From positions 3,782,001 to 3,846,000 of the forward strand of contig JBLDXI010000054.1 of assembly GCA_047495785.1 (NCBI GenBank): 64,000 bases of DNA, read 5' to 3'. Shown one piece after another: positions 11,544-21,900 of the stretch. Under the pieces are notes generated by a model. The model made no database searches. It saw only the letters and a program-made list of their open reading frames with translations, and was not told the origin of the DNA. How positions within the stretch are numbered: position 1 is the first letter of the stretch; each line of letters starts with the position of its first letter. The position numbers were made by a program, and so were the translations under genes. The stretch is from Lepidodermella squamata (lineage: Eukaryota > Gastrotricha).

Positions 11544-14500
11544 TCAAAGTTGCGTTTCGACACAAGACGCGAAAAGCGCTTGAATGTAGTGCTTTTTCAG
11601 TGATTCTGTACTGATTTCGGCGAACCAAACCGAACTGCAAGCATTTGTGATGAGATGTTGTTTATGGAATGATGCCGACGTGACCATCATTTCACCGTCA
11701 TAGGTACTGTGGCCAGATATGAAATTGTAGTTGATCGACTTGGCGTGTTTCACCTGGACAGCGCGCATAGCCCAGTTGAGCTTGTCCAGCGTGATGAATT
11801 TGCGCTTTTTGCGCCGCGATTCAACAATTCGCCGCGCTACATCGGCCACGTGAGAGAACTTGCGGCCCAAATCGCAGCGAACCGGAACATATACCGAGAC
11901 CTGGAACTGCGAATCTGTTGTATCGCAACAGGCGATCATGAGGGTGAGGATATCCGCGAACCTAATAGAGAGGAACAATTTAATAATTTCCGAAAATTGG
12001 CGGAAAATCCGACTCCGCCCTGATCCTTTCATATTCAATGAAATGAACCAGGTCATTGGGTGGCTTGAAGAGTCGAGAAGGGGATCAGAAACTTTAAAAT
12101 GAGAGGCGACGTCATATCTCATGGCCAGGAAAATCTTGGGAAAATTGAAAATGCCATGAGATTATTTCATCTAATATTTTATTTGACTACGGGATAAAAA
12201 AAATCCGTAGAAATATGGTCCAGCCCGGTAAAATACCAAAAATTACCGAATCAATTACCATCGGTGTTTTCCGGGTTTTCTCCGGAAAATTTTCGATTTC
12301 TTAGTGAAATCGCGGATAAAAGATGGAAGATTCTCCCGTGTAATTTCAACAATTTCCACCAAAAAAATGCAAAATTTTTGCGAAACCTATGGGTTACGTT
12401 TTAGTTCTTTCAAATTGTTGAATCGGCCAATCATCCCGGACCTGGCTATTATTTCTATTATTTATGTGCAAATTTTTGAATTTCACTCTTGAAAGCAATT
12501 ATGAGCTTGTAAAATAAACATTACAATATCCCAAATTTTACGTTTAGTTTAGACAACTTTCACTGCAATTATCCGAAAAACACTAGGTTGCAAAATTCGA
12601 AACGCCAATGGAATTTTATCATTTCAAATGATTTTACGGATTGTCATTCGTTCAATAACGGCAAATACATGGAAAACCACCTGCCGTTAATGAATTGTTA
12701 CTGCCAACAGCTAAACTTTACAACTTGATCAATATGTATTCAATGATCTGGCAATGTATGCCGTCTTGTTACTTTTCACTTCACATTCATTACATCCATT
12801 TATCTCATGCGAGTAAATGGGGCGTAACCCAACTTAATAGGATATTTACAGCTGAGAGCGGATCCTTTAGACTCCATATCTTTGTGATCACCTGAGGAAC
12901 TTGAAGTTCGCCATTAACATAGGCCGTATTAGTGTCGACTTTTAATACTGTTCATTTGTTAGATATATACTAAACATTGTACTCGAATGTCACAGGCGTC
13001 TCTTTTAAAAATGTCGGAAAAGTGCGAGTGTGAAGAATGCATCCCTACCGCGAAACAAGTTCAGGCGAAATATACAGCGCTCAAAATAATGTACCACGGC
13101 CTCAGTTCACGAGGAGCTCTCTGTGTAACTTGAATAATGCAATTATTACGATCCGTCTGATAACGTGTTTGACATTGCAGGCGAAACCGAAGACAAACAA
13201 AGGAATCCACCGATGACCGTTTAAAAATCCAAGCATTAATCAAGGACCTACGGGCTGAGAGGCGCGGTAATGCTGATCTCGCACGTCAGCTGGACGAAAC
13301 CAAAAGGTATGATATTTTGCAGAATATCTTACCCGTTAATAAACACTCAATGTCTAAAACCACAGGAAAATGGCCGGCTCCAGAAAAAGTTGAATTGCCA
13401 AGTTGTTTTTATTTTTTATAACGCAGACTTGTTGAGAGGAGAGAGAGAGGAGAAGCTGCACAAAGTCTTAAAATTAACATCCATCCAAACATTTATAGAT
13501 TTGTTATAAACAGTTGTGTCGTCGGTTTTTCAATTAACCCGTCGATGTCGATACCCGTCGAAACTTATGGGTTACGCTTTAGTTCTTTCAAATTGTTGAA
13601 TCGGCCAATCATCCCGGACCTGGCTATTATTTCTATTATTTATGTGCAACGCCAATGGGATTTTATCATTTCAAATGACATCTCTCTCCATGTCTCTCTT
13701 GCATCTCCCCTGCCTCGTATCTCAGCTGTTTTCCGTCGCTATCTATGCTCAGTCCTACTTTCTCCTGTTCCCTTTGTCTCCAGCGTGGTCTTACTGTGGC
13801 CCCTCCTGTTGTTAATGTTGCCACTTGTAATTCTCCCCCCGTCCTGCCATATTGTCTGTGTTTCAACCTCCTGCCTAGGATAACTACCGTCCCTGATTAA
13901 CCTCTTGTTTTCCCATTTACTGTCTCTCTTACGCACCGTCGTTGACGAGCGTAGCTTCATATTGTACCCTCGAGCCTAGTCAGATTTTTTGTCTTATTGG
14001 TAATTATTTTTGTTAGACTTTGTATTGTACCAGGACACAAATAAAGATTTTCATGTTTTATGTTTTACGGATTGCGGTTAAATTTCAGAGAGGAATTTTT
14101 GCACTCAAATTTTCCAATCTTCAAGAGAAAATCAATCTCTGCTTACCTTTCTGAATCTAGCTGACTGGAGGCGATTGTGACAGTTCGATTCTGAGCGAGC
14201 CAAAGGCCGATCAAAGCTCGCCATAGCGGGTAGATGTAACTCAAACCGCCGCGAATGGCGCCGGTTTTCGGCAAGTCACCTAGCAGCGAATCGACGAGAT
14301 TGACGCGATCAGGCAACGTCAGCTCGGCCATATTGGCAGGCGGGGCGGAATACAAAACTGGTAAGGAGTTACTGATAGGCAGTCCGTGTTGCGAACCCAA
14401 CGCCGGGCCGGATGGGACTTTGTGCATTGATAAGTTCTCACCGCGCTGCGGCCCGAGCGTTCCAGTGCCGGTGCCTTGGTTCAACATTCTCTCGAAATTA

Positions 14501-14811
14501 GCGGCGAACCATTCCCAATAGTTTTCGCCCTTGATTTTCATAACACCGGTCTGTGGGTTCAGTTTGACGATCACGCCCTGACTAGGCTGAAAACGGCCGG
14601 CGGCAACGTCGGCGACTCCGTCGATTTCGCACAGCTCTTCGAGCAGATTTGCCCAATACTCGAAAACTTCATTCGGTTTCGCATCGACTGGGTCCACCCG
14701 AACATGGTCGTTTTTGTTGACGATAATTTTGACCTTGAACGGCAGAAGGTGAAGCCAGATGTTCGAAATGAAAGCTTGCCGGTCTTCCTTCGACGGCTTC
14801 ACGCTGGTCAT
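11544..14811 (-). CDS. PLD-like (HKD fold) protein with degenerate active site and unassigned N-terminal domain
   Basis: Two exons, 14811-14147 and 11961-11544, join in phase (phase 2, AG|G) to give 360 residues; the 2185-nt intron is unusually long for this window. Residues 1-110 form a compact, unassigned domain (WLHLLPFKVKIIVNKND, FEYWANLLEELCEIDG, GENYWEWFAANFERML), followed by a Gly/Pro-rich linker. The C-terminal ~150 residues look like a PLD-like domain: AQNRTVTIASSQLDSERFAD fits its first strand and helix, and VQVKHAKSI then MMVTSASFHKQHLI fit the HxK strand and the following G/S-x-N loop. Canonical HxKxxxxD is incomplete: H and K are present, D is not. It is probably catalytically weak or a nucleic-acid- or lipid-binding relative. 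A splice acceptor (AG at 14830-14829) precedes the ATG by 17 nt. Missing internal exons cannot be excluded. Confidence 0.6.
12381..12470. repeat. 90-bp direct repeat, copy 1
   Basis: Matches 13559-13648 at 88 of 90 positions. Copy 1 is followed by about 130 bp of unique sequence and then by a further ~40-bp match to the segment after copy 2. Confidence 0.85.
13011..13393 (+). CDS. Small coiled-coil protein nested in the PLD-like gene intron
   Basis: Three exons, 13011-13090, 13181-13306 and 13366-13393, with GT-AG introns and matching phases, give a 77-residue protein starting MSEKCECEECIP. The central part (DRLKIQALIKDLRAERRGNA then DLARQLDETK) is a charged heptad-like coiled coil; the N-terminus has four Cys. 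No family is recognised. It lies antisense inside the intron of the PLD-like gene. A splice acceptor (AG at 12994-12995) sits 15 nt before the ATG. The last exon is weak: another frame there would read ENGRLQKKLN, so the 3' end could be misjudged or decayed. Confidence 0.45.
13559..13648. repeat. 90-bp direct repeat, copy 2
   Basis: Second copy of 12381-12470 with two substitutions. It continues as a match through 13678, where the homology is interrupted by an insertion and resumes for 12 bp at 14063 (TTTTACGGATTG). Confidence 0.85.
13679..14062 (+). mobile_element. Probable 5'-truncated non-LTR retroelement tail
   Basis: A 384-bp segment is present here but absent from the homologous position near 12629-12630. 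It is pyrimidine-rich and ends with TTGTATTGTACCAGGACACA, AATAAAGATTTTCATG and a short TTTATG-like tail, typical of LINE 3' ends. No coding remnant is recognisable and no clear target-site duplication is seen. Family is undetermined. Confidence 0.6.
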
Positions 14812-15232
14812 ATTTCGCGTTTAACTCACTAAAATAAATTAAAACATGTAGTATTAATACTCAGATTTTCCACTTCATTGCGCCAGATCAAAAGGCGAGA
14901 AAAAAACGAACAAAACTCTCGGAAATGAAAGTCGATGATAATAATTATGCAGTTCTTTCGAAAAGCAGCAGCTTTGGCAGAATAGATACACATGTATTTC
15001 ACAGTACCGAAACAATCTTCAATACCCACCAGGTGAACCTCATACACAGCAGTGATTGCAAAAATTGAAGTAAAGAGCTTCGCATAGAATAACTCTCCAC
15101 CATGAAAATGATAATAATATAGATTTTACATTATTTCAAACATTTGTTTCTTCAATACTCGACAGAATATAAAACAATGCTAGGACGGCGGATTACAAAT
15201 TAATATCACAAAGATCGTAAATGATGATGGCT
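14812..15232. other. Intergenic spacer between the PLD-like gene and ADPGK
   Basis: Both flanking genes are on the minus strand. The spacer must hold the ADPGK 3'UTR; I see no canonical AATAAA and no other gene. Confidence 0.5.
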
Positions 15233-16666
15233 TCAGCTTGCCATTGAATTGTAAACGAGAGATGCCGCTGAAATGGCATCGCCCAGGCCTACAGTGCCAA
15301 CCGGTTTTTTGCACAAGATCGTAGGCACAACGTACACTTGAACATCGCCTTCGAACCACGAAATAACAGGGTGTCGATCGAAGTGGTGGGGGAGCGTTGT
15401 TCCGTTCGAAAATTGCGGTGTGCTGAGCGAGAATAAAATCGGCTCTTCGCTACGACACGCTCGAACAGCTGCAGTGAACGCGCCGTGTAACAACCCTTCG
15501 GCAGTCGATGACCAAATCTCAGGCTTTGAAGTAGCAATAATATGAAACCGGTGAGAGTGCATATGAATGCGAGTCAAATAGCGGCCAGATTTTGCGGCGA
15601 GTTTCCGCGCGTCATTCAGCAGCCATACCATAGATTCGACCATTCTATCGATCACACCGTTAGGCTGAACGTCGGGACCACCGACGCTTTTTGATAAAAA
15701 TATCATTTCCTGGTCATTCAACCCGATAGAATCGGCAAAAATAACGGCGTTCTTATACAAAGTCTGTACAAATTCCACATTTGCCATGCTGGCGAGCTCC
15801 ATATGAAGCGGCGACCGAGTCTTGCGATTTTCCAGAGCCTTCCGAAACGCTGCGATGTGATTCATGTATTCCTGAGGTGTGAGACTATCGAGAAAATGAA
15901 GCCCACTCCAAACAGTCCATTCCAAATTGCCGTCCTCGGCAGTGGCTGATTCAAGAAATCCTTTAACATGAGTCAGCTTCGAGTTGGAAATATCATGATG
16001 TACAATAAATCTGTTCGCAATTGGGGCGGTGTACTTCGAAAATGTCGTGCCAGCCTTATATTCGATAATCAAATGTATTTCATCTGGTACATTTCCCGGA
16101 TCTGAATCGCGGTCGTCGAAAATACGTTTAGACATCAGCGGGCGCAGTTTACTACCCACGGGTCCTCGCAAATCAATATCCAAATGTTTAAAAGTCGACA
16201 AAAATTCGGCCATCAGAGCGGCATTACCGCCAATATAGAGCCGATGAGAGCCAGAGAGGGCTGCAGCCGTCAAGTTTTCGAAAACTTGTTTATTTGAGAT
16301 GAATCTTTCAGCAGCAGCTCCGCGGGAGAAATAATATGACATCGTTCCAAAGAATTCGTCGAAGGAGTGAACAACTTCGCTCGACTTGTGATCAATTTGA
16401 ATCGCCGATTTATCGTAAGAATTCATCAATTCATCGAAAGGCACGATCAAGTCGAGGTTGCAATTGGTTCCAATTAAGATGCGCTTGGTTTCGGCGAAAT
16501 CGCGGTTCAGAAGTTTCCTCCACAATTGTAGCCGTTCTAATACGGCGAAAAACTGTTTTGCTTCCTCGTCAGTTAATCTTTTCTCGGAAGAACCATCATA
16601 GTGGTACCAGGCATAGAGAGCAACTGCGACAGCCAAAGGGACAAATAAAATAAACTTCAAAGACAT
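15233..16666 (-). CDS. ADPGK: ADP-dependent glucokinase
   Basis: Intronless 477-residue protein, close to the ~496 residues of the vertebrate enzyme, which phosphorylates glucose with ADP at the ER. An N-terminal hydrophobic anchor (FILFVPLAVAVALYAWY) agrees with ER targeting. Family landmarks are RLYIGGNAALMAEFL, DEIHLIIEYKAG followed by ANRFIVHHDISN, HMELASMANVEF, TRIHMHSHRFHI, and the catalytic C-terminal VGLGDAISA. I start at the ATG at 16666; the frame is open a few codons upstream but only from a GTG. A splice acceptor (AG at 16684-16683) lies 16 nt upstream of the ATG. Confidence 0.93.
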   Translation of the reverse strand: MSLKFILFVPLAVAVALYAWYHYDGSSEKRLTDEEAKQFFAVLERLQLWRKLLNRDFAETKRILIGTNCNLDLIVPFDELMNSYDKSAIQIDHKSSEVVHSFDEFFGTMSYYFSRGAAAERFISNKQVFENLTAAALSGSHRLYIGGNAALMAEFLSTFKHLDIDLRGPVGSKLRPLMSKRIFDDRDSDPGNVPDEIHLIIEYKAGTTFSKYTAPIANRFIVHHDISNSKLTHVKGFLESATAEDGNLEWTVWSGLHFLDSLTPQEYMNHIAAFRKALENRKTRSPLHMELASMANVEFVQTLYKNAVIFADSIGLNDQEMIFLSKSVGGPDVQPNGVIDRMVESMVWLLNDARKLAAKSGRYLTRIHMHSHRFHIIATSKPEIWSSTAEGLLHGAFTAAVRACRSEEPILFSLSTPQFSNGTTLPHHFDRHPVISWFEGDVQVYVVPTILCKKPVGTVGLGDAISAASLVYNSMAS

Positions 16667-18925
16667 CGCCAGTCGCACAGCACTATGTCAAAAATAGTCA
16701 AGTATGGAGATTAATACAAAATAATTCAATATCTGAAGTAGCGCGAGAGATCTGAGAGCCAAGAAGGCCCAAAAAGTAGTAATGAAAGACAGGCGAATTT
16801 TCGACGCTGAAGAGATGGGACTCAAGAATTCGGCGTAGAAGGGCAATTCCCGTGTCTCGCCTTGTTAGGCGCCAACTTTCAGTGACTACTTCAACATGTT
16901 ACGAAAAACAGGTACTTACTGTATGATCTATGATCCCCGAGAGTATAACAGTTATTTTAGGAAATGCCTAGCAGAAAAACAAAGGTGGCGAAGTTTCTAA
17001 TTGATCTCATCGACTGAAAAGCACAACCAACGTTAAGCGATTTTAAAGAAAAACTTTGAAATGTGTGGGGTCTTTCGACTACTCAGCTGTCAGCTATAGT
17101 TATTCAAAATTCAAAACAAGACGCGAGCAGCACCTCCTTCTGGTTTTAAGCTTCGAGCTATCTCGTTCAGTGAGCAAAGAAAGAAAGTAACTATTCAGGG
17201 CTTTACACTTTACATTGCTTTTTTCGGCGAAAATTCCAGTCTTGGAAGTCTTAGCATATCCATTATCATATCGAAGACCGAAAGCTGACGAGATAGGTCA
17301 GAGTTGCAGCTAATTGCAGCAAAAAAACTGGGAGACGAACTCAGCTTTACGAAAAAATCCATAATATTGAATATTGCATAATAAATCCTTGACAGGCATT
17401 TGCATTGATTATCATACAAAATATTCACACGTTATGTTATATCAAACTATATATTTTTATTTGGCGCCAATATTATGAGGGCTTTTTGGGCGCAAGTTGG
17501 TTCTCTTGTTGCCTCGTTAAAGCCTTGCAAGTCGATAGTCGATGGAAGGTGGAAGGTGACCCGTGATCAGTGATCAGTGTTTTCTTGTTTTCTCCGGCTG
17601 ATGGTACCTGCCCGAGCTTACGAAGTTTTAGAGACAAATATTTGGAACTGCAGACTGCAGACTGCAAGTTAATTGTTTCGGAATCATGAGTTACTATTGC
17701 CTATGGGCCTGTCGGTTCTGTACGCCTGTTCCGATCTGACAGCCGACTCCTCAGGATCTGCTGGATGGAGGAAAAGCGCTTCGAGCATACTTATCCAAGT
17801 TGTCACCGTGATGACCAGAAGGTCTTTCGTAAACCAAGACGTCCAACACTTTCTGAGCCATGAGCCAAGGTATCGTACGCATGTCGTCGTGTTGATAGAT
17901 CGACATCTGTCCCTGCTAGTGGGACCCCATTGCCCATTGGCTTTGGTTCCAACCACACCACTTTGGTCCAGCACACGAATGGTCAAGGGTGACAGGTGAC
18001 ATTCACAGGTACTTCATTTCTCGTTCTTGAAGGCCAGATAGGGTATACTTCCTGGAATGTGAAGTACCATCCTCAACCATCATTTCATCTGCTCCATGCT
18101 ACCGCCAGATAGTCCTCTAATCCGCAAAATTTGATGGCATGCGTGACGAATCAGTGGTCAATGTGGGCCCTGTATATGCCTGGTGTATATGCGTTACCAT
18201 TGGATCTGAAATCTGATCGCTCAGCTTGATCCCTGCTCACATTATTTTTTATGACCCCTGGCAGATTTAACCCGTGAAGCTGTTAATTTTTAGTTATATT
18301 ATCGTTAACATTGCTTGAGGTTTCTTTTAGTCTGGAGCTCGAATCCCTAATCAGCTATTGCGGTAAGAATTCCCACTTATCATTTCTGCCTAGTAGCGTT
18401 ATTAGATTAAAAGAGGATACACAACTGATTTGATAATCAGAAGGTTCACCGCTATTGAGGCAATGGGGGGATTTTATGGCATGGTTAAAAACTAGTATCG
18501 CACTCTCGCGAACCAGCAATAGAAACACGTGATCAGCTTATTTATCGCATGCCACATTTTAGCAATCGCAGAGTAAGCATTCCTTAAGCTTTGAAAGCTC
18601 AGATAAATAGTCTGCATCTTGGGCTGAATGTGCTGGAATTTCAGAGCAGAAATTTTTATACTGCTCTACGAAAACCGAAAAGCCAGAGCTGGAACCTACA
18701 GACTATGGATATATTTAAAACGTTTTCCTTACTCCCGACAGCTGCGCGAGCGATATTCCCAAGCACAAGCAATTTTGGTTTTCGTTTTAAATCAAAGTTA
18801 TATTTCTTTTAGATCATGTTACTGACTATTTGATGAAGACAGGCAAACTTTTATGTTGTGAAGAAATATTCTGATTGCTGAGCATAGCCTAACCTATGCA
18901 TGCAACATCTCTGAAAATTTTGTTA
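16667..18925. other. Intergenic region between divergent ADPGK and Raf genes
   Basis: No coding feature with motif or splice support was found. It should hold the regulatory regions and first 5'UTR exons of both divergent genes, but I can identify no specific site. Confidence 0.5.
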
Positions 18926-21900
18926 ATGGCAACTGATCAAGACCAGCGAATAGCCGGCTCGCCTTCATCAGTTGGCAGTATGTCGCCGAGTCCTTTTCAA
19001 AGCAGCCAAGGATTTCACATGCCTAGCTCTAAGCAAGACAGTGATGCAAAGAGAAATCAACGATCTGAAGAGGTAATGATAACGGCGCTTTTTCCTAATG
19101 ATATTTATAGCGGGTTTATCGGGTTTTAGCACCATGTTGCTCTTGCATGACATGTCATGTCTAGCTCTTTAATATCCTACGTCTAGTCTTTTTGATGCAT
19201 CATATGCAAGACAAACATTTAACATCCTATTTGATGTTGATTTTCAGGCTATTCTGCCTAGCTTTATTGAAGAGATAATCTATGACTTTCCACGCAGTTG
19301 AAATTGAGGAAATTTACCCTGTTGTGATACTTTATAAGCGTACTAGTTATTCATTGCCATGGGTATATTTTAATAATGACGTCATTGCCTAAACTTTGAA
19401 TTACATATTTTCAGCTCATTAAAATACGGAATCTCATCGCTATCACCTCGAAGCATTTGAACGTCGTAATAGAAAATCTGAAATCGTCCAAGCAATCTGC
19501 AGAATATCTCCAGGTTTGTATTCCGGCTGATTTTTGCATCTCCCGCGCTTGCGATCTTGGACTGCGTTCGGCGAAATGTCAATACGATAAACTCATGGCC
19601 AAAAGAACCGCGTGTTTGCGATAATATTCGTTTCATATTTACCTATCTGAGGGCCCAACGGAGTTTGTCATCAATACACTATGCGGCGGCTAGTGCGCGA
19701 TTGATTATATCGGGTTTTTTGTATGGGAAGCCGAGGCGATATGTCAAGTATATTTTATGCTGACTGTGGGGGAGGCGGAGGGTCCGCATTTTTTATGAAG
19801 CAGCAATAGTTTTTGGCCAACGCTCAAATTAACGTGAACCAGCTACAAATGACCTATTTTATTCGGCTGAAATGTGTAGCTAACCGGTGGTATTATTGCC
19901 GTTAGAGCAAGTCAAGCGGCATTTATTTGTAGATAATTGACCAATCGCCAATGATTTTTAGTAGAACTGCACGTTCTCACGCGCGTGAGATTTGTCGATG
20001 AGCCATTTTTACAACATCAGCAATCGCCACGCAACGAGAGAATTCAGCGCTCGCGGCGTATTGATGCGTTAGGCTCGCAATTACGCTGCTGCTGAAGCAT
20101 TAATCACATTATCGTTGTGCTGCTGCTTTGTACTAGACAATTTTGCCGTATGTGTATGTGTGTGTGATTTGCATTTTTGTGTGTAGGAGTTCGAGAAGTT
20201 GAATGAGCAGCTGAACGATTTGCAAATGCGCGAACGCGAACTGGCCGAAGACGACGACGAATGCGACTCTGCCGTGGCCACTCTAACCAGCTCAATCGCC
20301 AATTCTTCCGTTCAGCAACTTCCAGCCTCGTCAGCAGGATCGGACCTGCTGCTGGACGGCGGCTCGTTGTCGCCCCGACCGGCTGCCACCAACAGCAGCG
20401 AAACTGTCGGCGTCATCTCGGCCTCGTCCAGCAGTGATGGTGCTTTGCTGAGCCCGCCGCCGTTCTCGCCCGACCAGAGCCAGGTAGGGCCAGCACCCCG
20501 AACCTCGGCCTCTTCCGTCTCATCCTCGCCTCATCCGCCGCCTTCCGCCTCGCCCAGTCTAGTCCGCAGTTCTGGCAGCTTCGTTGCCGCCCCACCCAGG
20601 CCTCTGGTCCGGGTACACCTGCCCAACACTCAGATCACCACGGTCGCCGCGAAAGCCGGCCTATCCATCCGGGATGCCTTGATGAGCCGGATGAAGTACC
20701 GTGAAATCAACCCCGACCAGTATGTTCTCGAAGTTCTGACCGATGGCCGGCACGCGTCCAGCAGCACCGTTCAAGCGGTTTCGCCGAGACCGAGGTGCGT
20801 TTCCTGGTCAATGGACACCCTCGAGCTGAGCGGGTTCGAACTGGTGATGCGGGAAAACAACGCGAATCGGCAGCAGCGGCAGCAACAGCAACGGCAACAA
20901 CAACAGCAGATTCCGCATCACTTCGTGAAGCAGTCGTTTTCGCTGCGGATCGCCTTCTGCGACCTGTGTCGGAAGCTGCTGTTCCACGCGGTGCGGTGCA
21001 AACGTTGCCAGGCCAAGTTCCACAAGTCGTGCAGCCAACAGACGCCGTACTGCATGTCGAGTTTTTCGCTGCGTAGCGGCGGCGCCAATAACCAGCAGCA
21101 GCCAAGTTCCGGAACCAGTGGTCCAGCTGGTACCGTTCGAGAGTAAGTCGTCGCTAATTGCATCATATTAATATGTGTGTATGTGGCACCGCGTGTTTCA
21201 TCGCCGCCGTAGCTCCCAGGGCAGCGTGACCGGCTGAGCTAACAAAAAACGCGCGGCGAATATCAGTAGAAAAAATAAAACATTCCGACCCACACACGCA
21301 CACACAAAAACAGCAGTGAAAAATTATCGATTCGATTATTATAATATGCTAGTGTTTATAACGTGTCTCATAGCGTGCTGCGCCTATCTGTGTTTGTCTC
21401 TCACGCTCAGCTATGAGCTAAGCTCTGCTGCTAGCTTGGTGCCACCGCTGCCGTTACAATAGATTATTTTCAGAGATGACTAGAGCAAAAAACGGCGAGT
21501 TAATTCCCGTGTGAGTTTATCAAACAGTTTTGCGTGATTGAAACTAAGCGAGCAGAGGAATTAGCACCAGGTCGAATGTCTATGCTACTTCCGTAGACGC
21601 GCACACACCCACTTGTTTCCCTCTTACTATTACCATATTACAACCATTATGCGTGCTATTATTAAACGCTTTTAATTTTTTCGATTGACTATTTATTAAT
21701 TTCTTTATCGATTATTATTACGTTTTTTTCTCTCTTCACATTGTTGTCGCGCATAGATTTCGTCCTAGCGTTACGGAGCAGCTGATTTCGGACTCGAGAT
21801 TTCTGGCGTCTGCGTTTGTTATGGGCGGCGCCGATGCAGCCGGTGGTGCCAACCTGGCTCGTGTCGTCGACACAACGCATCTCGCCCTGCCCGAAAAGCG

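Noticed and set aside
11709-12023. Plus-strand frame over the PLD-like exon 2
   Set aside because: Antisense shadow; the minus-strand reading has an in-phase acceptor and PLD-like pattern.
17684-17986. 100-codon minus-strand frame overlapping a plus-strand frame
   Set aside because: Neither frame has motifs, codon bias or splice context; likely chance.
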